DNA from: Bacteroidales bacterium
Lineage (GTDB): Bacteria > Bacteroidota > Bacteroidia > Bacteroidales > UBA932
DNA: 38,832 bases
Reading direction: 5' to 3'
NCBI GenBank assembly: GCA_017429765.1
Contig: JAFROJ010000062.1
Location: forward strand, 1-38,832
Numbering within the stretch: position 1 is the stretch's first letter; each line of letters starts with the position of its first letter. Below, piece after piece: positions 1 to 8,201 of this stretch. Below the pieces are notes generated by a model, which was not told the origin of the DNA, ran no database searches, and saw nothing but the letters and a program-made list of their open reading frames with translations. The position numbers were made by a program, and so were the translations under genes.

Positions 1-3
1 AAC

Positions 4-3000
4 ATGCATTCCAAAAAACTGTTGAGTCTGCTCGCCACGCTCGTTTTTTGCTTGGCGACGACATTTGGTGCATATGCCCAGAACATCACAGTGAAAGGAA
101 CCGTCAAGGACGCCACAGGGCCTATCGTCGGTGCTGTGGTGCTCAGTGGCGGAGCCAACGCTGTGACTGACCTGAACGGCGCTTACACCATCTCCGTTCC
201 TTCGAACGCGGTTCTTGAGGTCTCGTGCCTGGGTTACCAGACACAGAATGTCAATGTGAACGGCCGTTCAGTCATCGACATCGTCCTCGTCGAGGACGCT
301 GAGCTTCTCCAGGAGGCTGTTGCCCTGGGTTATGGAGCCCAGACCAAGAAGAAGGACCTGTCCGCCTCCGTGGGTATCGTGAGCAATCCCGAGAAACTCG
401 CCGGACGCCCCGTCACTTCAACGACCGGTATGCTTCAGGGCCAGGTCCCAGGTGTCGTGGTTTCCTATTCCAACGGTTCCCCGACCAGCGGCCCCAGCAT
501 CCTCATCCGTGGACAAGGCTCCCGCAACGGAGACGGTGTCCTCTGGGTTGTTGATGGTGTCCCTGGCGGCCCTATCACTTCCATGAACGACATCGAGAGC
601 ATCGTCGTCCTGAAGGACGCGGCCTCCGCCGCTATCTACGGAGCCTCGTCAGGAGCCGGCGGTGTTATCCTCGTCACCACCAAGAAGGCCAGCAACGGTA
701 TCCATGTCGAGTATGACCTCGTCACCGGTATCCGTCACGCCAGCAATCTCCCCGAGTGCCTCACCGCTGAGGAGGAAATCCAGATGAGGACCATCTCCTC
801 CGCCAACGCGGGCATCGCCCTCGACACAGGTTGGAATCCCTCTGTCAACCCCTGGATCGCCACCACAAGGACAGACTGGATGGACGAGATTTTCCGCGAC
901 GCTCTCTATCAGCGCCACTCCGCTACCCTCAACTACGGTACGGAACATCTGAAGAGCCGTCTGACCTTCACCTTCAACGACAACCCCGGCGTCCTCGTCG
1001 GAACGTATTCAAGAAGCCTCGGTGTCCGCTACAACGGACAGTACCAGATGAACAAGTGGGTCAAGATCACCGAGAACATCCACTTCTCCGATGGCAAGAG
1101 CCGCGGTACCGACACTGGTTCCAGCCACACCGGAACCATCCTTTCCGCTCTCTACATGCCGCCGTCCGCCGAGGCCTACGCCACCGCGGGACCGTATGCC
1201 GGCTCATTCGGAGGTACCACCACCGAGGATCCTGCCTATGTCGCCCAGTACGGCAATAATTTCGCCGGTCTTCACGGAGACGCCGTGAACCCCCTGCGCC
1301 TCCTCCTCGCCGACACCACCTATGGCCACGGGATCAGCTTCTGGTCAACCACCGGCCTTGAGATCGCCAACATCGTGAAGGGTCTCAAGTTCGTCGACCA
1401 GTTCTCCTACAACATCGGTATGAGCCTCAGCAAGAGTTTCTCCCCGAAGCGTCCCGAGATTGGTAAGCCCAGCCTCACTAACTCATTGAGCGAGAGCGCG
1501 GGCCGCAGCGACGGATGGCGCAACGAGGCCACCCTTACCTACGACCGCACTTTCGGCAAGCACACAGTCGGCGCCCTCGGTGCCGTCACAATGAACCGTG
1601 ACTGGGGTAGAGGCTTCAGTGTGAACGCCTCCTCTTTCGACCTTGAGAACGAGTCCATGCAGTACTTGGCTTTCGCCGGCAGCTACGGTACTCCTACCGA
1701 CTACTACAGCGGACCGGACGCCAATATCGCTTTCGTCGCCCGTGGATCCTACAGCTTCGACGACCGTTACTTCTTCACCGCCTCCTGGCGTCGTGACTAT
1801 GCCGGCCGTCTGCCCCTCGGACATAACTATGGCGATTTCCCCGCTGTCACAGGCGCTTGGAAGATCTCAAGCGAGCCTTTCTTCCCGCAGAGCGACAACA
1901 TCAACCTCGTGAAGATCAGAGGTTCCTGGGGACGCGTCGGTAACCTCGGCTCGATCGGATGGAACTACAAGTCCCCGACCCTCAGCCAGATGGGTGACAA
2001 CAATGACAATGTGATGGCGGGTCGTACCGGTTACGGTACCGGCGGTATCATGAGAGGTGTCACTTGGTCATTGATGAACGCTTTCAACCAGGAGCTGACC
2101 TGGGAGACTTCCGAGCAGGTCGACCTCGGTCTCGACGTCGATCTCTTCAGGGATCGTCTCTCCATGTCCCTCGACCTTTATAATAAGAAGACCTTCAACC
2201 TCATCCAGGGACAGACGATGGAGTGGCCTACCTACATGGGTATCAATCCCCGCCAGATCAACCTTGGTGAGATCAACAACCGTGGTATCGAGTTCGTGGC
2301 CACATGGCGCGATAAGGTCGGCAAGGACTTCAACTACTATGTGACCGGCAACTTCGCCTACAACCGCAACCGCGTCATCAACACCGGTGTGTACGATGCC
2401 GACGGTAACTCAGCGCCTTGGGTCGGTGGTGGCGGCTACGGTCTTGAGACCACTGCCATCTACCGCAGCGAGGTCGGCCAGCCCATCAACTCCTTCTACA
2501 TGATCCCTTACGAGGGAATATTCCAGAGCTGGGAGGATGTCTATGACCACCAGAAGGACGGCAAGCTGATCCAGCCTGGCGCCCGCCCGGGAGACCTCAA
2601 GTTCACCGACGTGAACGATGACGGTAAGATCAGCACCGACGACCGCGTCTATCTCGGCAACCCCACGCCGAAGTACACCTTCGCCCTTTCCGGCGGGTTC
2701 ACCTGGAAGAACCTCAACGTGGACATGATGCTTCAGGGTGTCGCCGGCAACAAGATCGCCTACATGGCCAAGCAGCTCATCCTCGCCGATGTCGAGGGTA
2801 ACTTCAGCCGCGCCAAGGAGATCCTCAACGCCTGGAGCGAGACCAACCGCGACTCGACTATTCCGATTCTGTCCAGGAACGACCCGAACTCCAACCTCGC
2901 GACCCCTTCGGGATGGTATCTTGAGGATGGTAGCTACTTGAGGCTCAAGAACCTCACCATCGGCTACGACATCACCAAGGCCATGCGCAAGATCCCTCAC

Positions 3001-3159
3001 TTCGCCGAGAGGAACTCCTCATGCAACATCTACTTCTCCGGTGAGAACCTCTTCACCCTCACCAAGTACTCCGGAATGGATCCTGAGGTCGGCGGCTACG
3101 ACACCCTGACCTACCCGGTCCACAAGATTTTCGCCTTCGGTGTGAAACTCAACTACTAA
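4..3159 (+). CDS. susC: SusC-like TonB-dependent outer-membrane oligosaccharide transporter
   Basis: This is the outer-membrane channel that imports oligosaccharides with energy from TonB, working with the SusD lid encoded next. The 1051-residue length is normal for SusC. Visible in order are a signal peptide (about 1-26, ending AYAQ), a carboxypeptidase-D-like regulatory domain (about 27-95, beginning NITVKGTVKDATGPIVGAVV), a TonB plug (about 115-230, with LIRGQGSR and VVDGVPGG), then a beta-barrel that closes with FGVKLNY and a terminal aromatic residue, as barrel proteins do. The start at base 4 gives a complete signal peptide, so the gene looks whole, but its promoter and any regulator lie outside the window. 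SusD follows 20 bases later. Glycine codons are mostly GGT, GGC and GGA, unlike the GGG-rich enzymes downstream, which suits a highly expressed gene. The family call is very secure; the transported glycan is inferred from the neighbours. Confidence 0.97.
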   Translation: MHSKKLLSLLATLVFCLATTFGAYAQNITVKGTVKDATGPIVGAVVLSGGANAVTDLNGAYTISVPSNAVLEVSCLGYQTQNVNVNGRSVIDIVLVEDAELLQEAVALGYGAQTKKKDLSASVGIVSNPEKLAGRPVTSTTGMLQGQVPGVVVSYSNGSPTSGPSILIRGQGSRNGDGVLWVVDGVPGGPITSMNDIESIVVLKDAASAAIYGASSGAGGVILVTTKKASNGIHVEYDLVTGIRHASNLPECLTAEEEIQMRTISSANAGIALDTGWNPSVNPWIATTRTDWMDEIFRDALYQRHSATLNYGTEHLKSRLTFTFNDNPGVLVGTYSRSLGVRYNGQYQMNKWVKITENIHFSDGKSRGTDTGSSHTGTILSALYMPPSAEAYATAGPYAGSFGGTTTEDPAYVAQYGNNFAGLHGDAVNPLRLLLADTTYGHGISFWSTTGLEIANIVKGLKFVDQFSYNIGMSLSKSFSPKRPEIGKPSLTNSLSESAGRSDGWRNEATLTYDRTFGKHTVGALGAVTMNRDWGRGFSVNASSFDLENESMQYLAFAGSYGTPTDYYSGPDANIAFVARGSYSFDDRYFFTASWRRDYAGRLPLGHNYGDFPAVTGAWKISSEPFFPQSDNINLVKIRGSWGRVGNLGSIGWNYKSPTLSQMGDNNDNVMAGRTGYGTGGIMRGVTWSLMNAFNQELTWETSEQVDLGLDVDLFRDRLSMSLDLYNKKTFNLIQGQTMEWPTYMGINPRQINLGEINNRGIEFVATWRDKVGKDFNYYVTGNFAYNRNRVINTGVYDADGNSAPWVGGGGYGLETTAIYRSEVGQPINSFYMIPYEGIFQSWEDVYDHQKDGKLIQPGARPGDLKFTDVNDDGKISTDDRVYLGNPTPKYTFALSGGFTWKNLNVDMMLQGVAGNKIAYMAKQLILADVEGNFSRAKEILNAWSETNRDSTIPILSRNDPNSNLATPSGWYLEDGSYLRLKNLTIGYDITKAMRKIPHFAERNSSCNIYFSGENLFTLTKYSGMDPEVGGYDTLTYPVHKIFAFGVKLNY

Positions 3160-3164
3160 TATTT

Positions 3165-3170
3165 AGGAGG
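3165..3170 (+). promoter_or_regulatory. Perfect Shine-Dalgarno AGGAGG before susD
   Basis: AGGAGG lies nine bases before the susD ATG at 3180, inside the 20-base susC-susD gap. Most other genes here start behind AT-rich leaders without any such motif, which is the usual Bacteroidota pattern, so this site stands out. It probably raises susD translation, since SusD is needed in amounts equal to or above SusC. Confidence 0.6.
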
Positions 3171-3179
3171 ACAACTGAT

Positions 3180-4883
3180 ATGAAAAAGTACATATATATA
3201 GCTTTTGCCGCTCTCTTCGCCCTCACTATCGTCTCCTGCGACAAATTCCTGGACTATTCTCCCCAGGGTGTCGTCTCACAGGACAACTTCTTCCTGTCCG
3301 ACGATCAGGCTGAAGGAGCGATCGAGAACTGCTACTACGGCCTCTTCGAGAGGGACGGAATGTTCAGCCGCGAGATCTACTGGGAGCAGGGCTGCGCCAA
3401 CGACATGGTCTGGGGCAAGACCCGTGGTTTCCCGAGCCTCGCGACATTAACCTACACCGGCAACGAGTCCGTTATTCTTGACACTTGGAACAGGATTTAC
3501 AACCGTTACGGCATTCCCAAGGCCAACTGGGTTGTCAACTCCCTTCTCACCAAACAGGCCAAGGAAGGACTTACCGCGGTCGAGACCAGGGTTCTCGGCG
3601 AGGGTTACTTCCTCCGCGCGCAGTACCATCTGCTCGCCGCCTACCGCTACGGCACCAAGGAACTCGGAGTCCCCTTCGTGGCTTACGAGGATGTCGAGGG
3701 TGGTTACAACTACACCATTCCCCCGCAGCTTCCTTCCGTGACCGACAACTACGCCTACATCATCTCCGACCTCAAGAAGGCCGAGGAGATTCTTCCCAGG
3801 GTGGAGGAATATTCCTCAGCTGATCTCGGCCGCGCCTGCAAGCAGTCCGCCGCCGCCCTTATGGCGAAGGCCTACGCTTACTGGGCCATGTGGGACAGCT
3901 CGCAGTGGAGCAACGTGATCGACTGCGTCAACCGCCTCGAGAACCAATACGGCCGCGGCCTGGTTGACAATTTCGCTGACCTGTTCTCCTATGATTTCAA
4001 CAAGGGCTTCTATAACAAGGAGTACTGCTGGGGCATCCCCGGAACCGGCGGCGCTGACGGCTCTGGTAACGGAGGTGTCGAGCTCACCGGTGTCATGCTC
4101 GAGGACAAGGGCTGGGGCAAGTTCAACGGCTGGGGCCAGATCCATCCTTCCTACGACCTATACGAGGAGATGGCGAAGGACAACGAGGACACCAACGGTG
4201 ACGGCGTCTCTGACTATCAGGACACCAAGAACGAGCGTCTCGCGAAGACCATCCTTGAGTACAACGACGAGTTTGTCTATTTCGGTGAGACCATGCGCTA
4301 CTACTCACCTGTCAACATCGAGGTCGGTTTCCAGTGCAACAAGTACATGGAGGCTTTCGAGCCTGCCAATTGCGTCGGAACGACTGTCCTTGACAACGGT
4401 AACTGGCCTGTCACCCAGGTCATGTGGCCCATCGTCCGTTTCGCTGACTGTCTGCTTCTCCGCGCCGAGGCTAACCTTGCCCTTGGCAATGCCGCCGCGG
4501 CCGCGACTGACATCAATAGGATCCGCGTGCGCAGCCACCTGAAACCTATCTCCGGCAACGCCACCTGGACAGACCTCTACCACGAGCGCCGCTGCGAGCT
4601 TGCCTTCGAGTTCGCCGCCGACCACGCGTTCGACTGCAAGAGGTGGGCTATCTCCGGTGCCGCCGAGATCAAGGCTCTCGCTATCAACGAGCTCAACACC
4701 CATCCGAGGGTTCGCCACTATGAGGACAGGATGAATCCCACTTCCCCCTACACTGTCGGCCCTTATGAGGACTACCAGTCTCCGGTCAAGGTCTGGAGAG
4801 ACCAGTGCCTGACCTTCCCTTACCCGACCGACGAGATCACCAAGGCGAACGGAGCTCTCCAGAACCCTCCGTCCTGGCGTTAA
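3180..4883 (+). CDS. susD: SusD/RagB-like surface glycan-binding lipoprotein
   Basis: SusD is the surface lipoprotein that sits as a hinged lid on SusC and captures oligosaccharides for import. The 567-residue protein has a lipoprotein leader with the acylated Cys at residue 20 (IVSC), followed by DKFLDYSPQG, the typical SusD start. TPR-type helices are seen in the EGYFLRAQYHLLAAYRYG stretch. The C-terminal half has LLLRAEANLAL and ELAFEFAADHAFDCKRW, the conserved SusD/RagB end region. The acidic and basic residues right after the Cys (CDKFLD) resemble a surface export signal. The gene is 20 bases after susC behind an AGGAGG site and is surely co-transcribed with it. Ligand specificity cannot be read from the sequence. 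Confidence 0.96.
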   Translation: MKKYIYIAFAALFALTIVSCDKFLDYSPQGVVSQDNFFLSDDQAEGAIENCYYGLFERDGMFSREIYWEQGCANDMVWGKTRGFPSLATLTYTGNESVILDTWNRIYNRYGIPKANWVVNSLLTKQAKEGLTAVETRVLGEGYFLRAQYHLLAAYRYGTKELGVPFVAYEDVEGGYNYTIPPQLPSVTDNYAYIISDLKKAEEILPRVEEYSSADLGRACKQSAAALMAKAYAYWAMWDSSQWSNVIDCVNRLENQYGRGLVDNFADLFSYDFNKGFYNKEYCWGIPGTGGADGSGNGGVELTGVMLEDKGWGKFNGWGQIHPSYDLYEEMAKDNEDTNGDGVSDYQDTKNERLAKTILEYNDEFVYFGETMRYYSPVNIEVGFQCNKYMEAFEPANCVGTTVLDNGNWPVTQVMWPIVRFADCLLLRAEANLALGNAAAAATDINRIRVRSHLKPISGNATWTDLYHERRCELAFEFAADHAFDCKRWAISGAAEIKALAINELNTHPRVRHYEDRMNPTSPYTVGPYEDYQSPVKVWRDQCLTFPYPTDEITKANGALQNPPSWR

Positions 4884-4913
4884 GCGTATGACTTTAAATA
4901 ATAAGAATAAAGC

Positions 4914-6725
4914 ATGAAAAAGATATTTTACGCGATAATGGGTGCGGCCGCCCTTCTTCTTCTCGCCGGTTGCGAGGAGAAAGGTGAGGTCTTCTACCAG
5001 AATCCTTACAGGATCATCGTGGACTATCTGCCTTCGACATTCACCATCAGCGGTGTCTCAGGTACTGTTACTCCCGATGAGAACTACGACTGGATCACTT
5101 CCAACGGCAACGGTAGTTTCACCGTGAGGCGTAACACCAGCGGCCTTATCCGCCGCGCCGAGTTCACCATCTCCGGCTCCAAGGACAAGGCCATAGTCAA
5201 CCAGAAGGCTCACAGCCTTGACGCCTCTGTCTCTTCCGCTCTTGCCGGCCAGGGACTTGGCTCCGCCAACATCGATGTCACCCTGAACACAAAGAATCTT
5301 GACGACTATGCCGGTTGGGGACTTATATTCGGCACCGCCAACGACCGTGCCTCTGGTAAGGTCGTTCCCATGAGCGGCGCTCCTGTCGTCGGTGTCAACA
5401 AGGGTGAGATCACAGGCCTTGCCGAGGGAACTGACTACTTTGTCTGGTCTTACGTCGAGTCCACCGAGGGTGACAGGATTTATTCCAACCCTATCGGTCT
5501 CGTCCCTCCCGTGTATGTCAAGGCTGGTGAGGATCTCCAGGCTGCCATCGATGCCGCGAAGGAGTTCCAGGAGATCCGTGTTGCCGGTGGCGCCGTGTTC
5601 AGCGGAACCATCGTCTTCGACGACAAGAACAAGAACAAGAGTATTTCCGGTGGTTGGAACGCCGATTTCACCGAGCAGAGCTGGGACAACCTGACCGTCA
5701 TTGACGGTGGTGGTGTCAACCGCGGTATCTACTGCGGCGAGAGCCCTATCACTGACATGCCTCTGCAGGGTTCCGTCGAGATCTCCTATTTCGAGATCCG
5801 CAACTGCCTCTGCCTCTCCGGTCATGGTAGCGCCATTCGCGTGTCCGGTGGCCCTGTCACTGTACACCACTGCTACATCCACCACAACGAGGCTGACCGC
5901 GGCACGATCAACACCCGTGAGGACGACCAGTCTTCCGACATCACCGTCTACGACTGCATCATCGTCAACAATGTGGCCAATGGCCATGCCGCCGGTGTCT
6001 GCGTCGAGGACGGACAGAGCCGCTCCAACCCGACCCACGCCAAGTTCTACGGGAACATCATCGCCAACAACCGTTCGATCAAGAACGATGGTTATGCCGG
6101 TTCGGTGTATTTCTACCAGAGCGTTGACGTGCAGTTTGTGAACAACACCGTGGTCAACAACTTCAACTACTACGAGGACAACGGTAACTGGTGGGGCAAC
6201 TTCTATCTCCGTTACAACACCAACGCCGTGCTCGCCAACAACCTCATCCTCCGTCCTTGGGGCGCCAAGAAAGGCGAGGCCGCTTTCCTGCAGAACAAGC
6301 CTATCGATGGTGGCGGAGCCCGCCCCACTGCCCACAACAACATAATTGAGGGAGAAGAGATGCACAATGAAGGTGGCTGGTCCAAGGAGAATGAGGTGAG
6401 GATGCCCAGTAACTTCGCGATCACCCAGGTCCTGAAGAACCCTGACATCCAGATGGTTTCCCAAGCTGACCTTCAGAACAAGGCCGCTGTATTCGCTTAC
6501 AACAGCCTTACCGATTTCCTTGGCGACAACTACATGTCGCAGGGAGTCGCCACTGGCGCTGGTACTCTTGGGACCCTTTCCTACAATTCCTACGACACCG
6601 CCAACCTCGGCGCCAGCTACTCCGCTGACATCAAGGCCTTCTTGGAGAAGATCGGAACCGACATCAACGGCAATCCTTTCGTCAAGAACGGCAAAACCGA
6701 CATCGGCGCTGTGCAGTCCAAGTAA
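4914..6725 (+). CDS. Surface lipoprotein with BACON, Fn3-like and right-handed beta-helix domains
   Basis: This 603-residue lipoprotein occupies the slot just after SusCD where surface glycan-binding proteins or surface endo-enzymes usually sit. The acylated Cys is residue 20 (LLAGC) and is followed by EEK, which resembles a surface export signal. Residues about 30-100 look like a BACON domain (NYDWITSNGNGSFTVRRN). Residues about 101-200 look Fn3-like. Residues about 200-560 form a parallel beta-helix: repeated short strands such as GSAIRVSGGPVTVHHCYIHH, then NNTVVNN and ANNLILRP. The end, TDIGAVQSK, is typical of choice-of-anchor beta-helix proteins. Beta-helices are shared by pectate-lyase-like lyases, GH28-like hydrolases and non-catalytic binders. 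I cannot name a catalytic set, so it is either a new surface lyase or hydrolase, or a glycan-binding protein. A 30-base gap separates it from susD, and a terminator follows it. Confidence 0.8.
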   Translation: MKKIFYAIMGAAALLLLAGCEEKGEVFYQNPYRIIVDYLPSTFTISGVSGTVTPDENYDWITSNGNGSFTVRRNTSGLIRRAEFTISGSKDKAIVNQKAHSLDASVSSALAGQGLGSANIDVTLNTKNLDDYAGWGLIFGTANDRASGKVVPMSGAPVVGVNKGEITGLAEGTDYFVWSYVESTEGDRIYSNPIGLVPPVYVKAGEDLQAAIDAAKEFQEIRVAGGAVFSGTIVFDDKNKNKSISGGWNADFTEQSWDNLTVIDGGGVNRGIYCGESPITDMPLQGSVEISYFEIRNCLCLSGHGSAIRVSGGPVTVHHCYIHHNEADRGTINTREDDQSSDITVYDCIIVNNVANGHAAGVCVEDGQSRSNPTHAKFYGNIIANNRSIKNDGYAGSVYFYQSVDVQFVNNTVVNNFNYYEDNGNWWGNFYLRYNTNAVLANNLILRPWGAKKGEAAFLQNKPIDGGGARPTAHNNIIEGEEMHNEGGWSKENEVRMPSNFAITQVLKNPDIQMVSQADLQNKAAVFAYNSLTDFLGDNYMSQGVATGAGTLGTLSYNSYDTANLGASYSADIKAFLEKIGTDINGNPFVKNGKTDIGAVQSK

Positions 6726-6727
6726 GA

Positions 6728-6841
6728 GATTCTTCGCTCCGCTCAGAATGACAGTTCTGAAATGTTTGTATGACAGCCCTGAAATGGTAGTGTGATAGCT
6801 CGGTATGTTGTCATTCTGAAGGAACGAAGTGACTGAAGGAT
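6728..6841 (+). repeat. Intergenic repeat element: inverted arms around three 22-bp degenerate tandem units
   Basis: The left arm at 6728-6753 reads inward to AGAATGACA. The right arm starts TGTCATTCTGA at 6809-6819 and runs to about 6841, so the two arms are inverted copies of one motif, exact near the inner ends and diverged outside. Between and partly overlapping the arms are three 22-base direct units at 6748-6769, 6770-6791 and 6792-6813. The first two share ATGACAG..CTGAAATG and the third is more diverged (GTGATAG). From memory, TCATTCTGAG-type arms recur between genes in many Bacteroidales genomes. No gene is seen in this spacer. Confidence 0.7.
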
Positions 6842-6843
6842 TT

Positions 6844-6874
6844 GGGGCGAAGCCACTGCGGCTTCGCCCCTTTT
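6844..6874 (+). terminator. Rho-independent terminator closing the susC-susD-beta-helix unit
   Basis: A perfect 11-base-pair GC-rich stem, GGGGCGAAGCC at 6844-6854 and its complement at 6860-6870, encloses a five-base ACTGC loop and is followed by TTTT (6871-6874). It lies about 120 bases after the beta-helix gene. It sits directly in front of a promoter, so it separates two transcription units. The short T run makes it moderately strong. Confidence 0.85.
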
Positions 6875-6877
6875 CGT

Positions 6878-6908
6878 TTTGGATTAGGCGGTTCTTTTAT
6901 TATATTTG
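6878..6908 (+). promoter_or_regulatory. Bacteroidota-type promoter for the downstream enzyme genes
   Basis: TTTG at 6878-6881 is followed after 19 bases by TATATTTG at 6901-6908. This fits the Bacteroidota consensus of a -33 TTTG and a -7 TAnnTTTG. Transcription would start near 6914, leaving a leader of only about 14 bases before the ATG at 6928. It supports the chosen start of the next gene and a transcription unit separate from susCD. Confidence 0.7.
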
Positions 6909-6927
6909 TGTACACGTCGGAGCGCCC

Positions 6928-8109
6928 ATGTCAAGACCTTTCATCCCTCTTCCTCTTTTATGCGCCGCCCTGCTCTTCGCCACGTCATTGACATCGTGCC
7001 GGAGCGGTAGAGAGGATCGCCTCACTCCCGTGAGCTTTGAAGCTGTGGTCATCGACGATGATTTCTGGTCGGACCGCCTGTACAGGCACATGAAGTTCTC
7101 CGTACCGGTCTTTGTCGAGCGGATTGAGAGCCAGGCCGCCCCGACGGGTGATCTCAAGAGCAAGGCCCTGGAAGGGATCGCTTACTCCCTGTTCCTTTAT
7201 CCTGATCCTGTTTTGCAAGCCCGGCTCGACGGCTGGACCGCCGGGAAAGCCTTTGATGGTAACGGGGAAGTCGTTGAGATCGGCCAGACCTTCCGCCCCG
7301 ATAGCCTATCCTCGGTGGGCAGGTTCTTATGGAACTTCAGGGAGATTCTTTCCAGCGGGGATGGGAAGTATGCCGACGAGATGGAACGCTCCCTTTATAA
7401 CGGCGTGCTTGCCGGGATGTCGCTCAAAGGAGACAAGTTCTACCAGAGGGCCTTGCAGGGCCCCCCGGACAGCCCTGTGGATATATTCCGCCTCATTCCT
7501 TCTATCGGAGGCTTCCTCTATGCCGAATCGGGCAAGGCCCTCTGGGTCAATCAGTACATGTGCAATGAGGCTCGGGTCTCCATTGCCGGGAAACCCGTCC
7601 GGGTTCAGGAGAAGACCACCTTCCCTTGGGATGGGGATGTCGCGCTGAGACTGAATATGGATAAACCCGTCAAGGGGGAGATCCGCCTCCGCGTCCCGTC
7701 GTGGAGCCGGGATTATTCATTATCAGTCAATGGGAATATGGTGAATGACGCTCCGATGGACAAGGGCTATGCGGTTCTGGCGCGCGAATGGGCGGACGGG
7801 GACGAGATAGAGCTCATCCTTGACATGTCTGTCAGGATGGTTGCCCCGGATCCCGGCATGAAGGAGTCCGAGGGAAAAAGCGCCCTCTGGAGAGGGCCTC
7901 TCCTGTACTGCCTTGAAGAAGAGGATAATCCCGGAGTCTTTGATTCCATCACCCTTCCCCCGGACGCTTCTTTCGCGTTCTCATGGGAGCCGAAAAAGCT
8001 CTACGGCATTATGGAGATCCGCTCCGGGGATCTCACCTTTGTGCCCTATTACGCCAGCGGCAACCGCGGACCCGGAAAGACGCTGGTGTTCATTCCCCAC
8101 GAGGACTGA
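6928..8109 (+). CDS. Truncated GH127-like lipoprotein lacking the catalytic cysteines
   Basis: This 393-residue lipoprotein (Cys24, LTSC) aligns by eye with both ends of GH127 beta-L-arabinofuranosidases, which act through a zinc-bound Cys nucleophile. The N-terminal VSFEAVVIDDDFWSDRL, then GKYADEMERSLYNGVLAGMS, TFPWDGDVALRL and SALWRGPLLYCLEEEDNPGV are family hallmarks. GH127 enzymes usually have about 640 residues; roughly 230 residues of the (alpha/alpha)6 barrel are missing, between about residues 80 and 110. The conserved CC-P-x-N-x-x-R stretch is here D181-S-P-V-D-I-F-R188, so the nucleophile and zinc ligands are gone. The frame is open throughout. An in-frame ATG at 6829 is rejected because it precedes the terminator and promoter. 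It is most likely a decayed enzyme or a repurposed binding protein, and should not be called an active arabinofuranosidase. Confidence 0.75.
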   Translation: MSRPFIPLPLLCAALLFATSLTSCRSGREDRLTPVSFEAVVIDDDFWSDRLYRHMKFSVPVFVERIESQAAPTGDLKSKALEGIAYSLFLYPDPVLQARLDGWTAGKAFDGNGEVVEIGQTFRPDSLSSVGRFLWNFREILSSGDGKYADEMERSLYNGVLAGMSLKGDKFYQRALQGPPDSPVDIFRLIPSIGGFLYAESGKALWVNQYMCNEARVSIAGKPVRVQEKTTFPWDGDVALRLNMDKPVKGEIRLRVPSWSRDYSLSVNGNMVNDAPMDKGYAVLAREWADGDEIELILDMSVRMVAPDPGMKESEGKSALWRGPLLYCLEEEDNPGVFDSITLPPDASFAFSWEPKKLYGIMEIRSGDLTFVPYYASGNRGPGKTLVFIPHED

Positions 8110-8139
8110 CCAGATGGCCCGTCCCTGTTTTTACTTGTG

Positions 8140-8199
8140 ATTTCGGTTTTATTTTGCGATATTTGCGTTACGTGATTTACGCAACGCAAAAACCGAAAT
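8140..8199 (+). promoter_or_regulatory. Nested palindrome in front of the AAA ATPase gene
   Basis: The outer arms ATTTCGGTTTT (8140-8150) and AAAACCGAAAT (8189-8199) are perfect 11-base inverted copies. The inner arms TTTGCGTTACGT (8162-8173) and ACGCAACGCAAA (8179-8190) pair with one mismatch around a GATTT loop. The block ends two bases before the ATPase ATG. It could be an operator, a transcript hairpin that controls translation, or the end of a mobile unit. The 92-base gap holds nothing else that I can recognise. Confidence 0.65.
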
Positions 8200-8201
8200 A
8201 A

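Noticed and set aside
6829-6927. Upstream in-frame start for the GH127-like gene
   Set aside because: It would be translated through the terminator hairpin and lie before the promoter; the ATG at 6928 gives a clean lipoprotein leader.
6928-8109. Active beta-L-arabinofuranosidase
   Set aside because: The catalytic cysteines and the barrel middle are missing.
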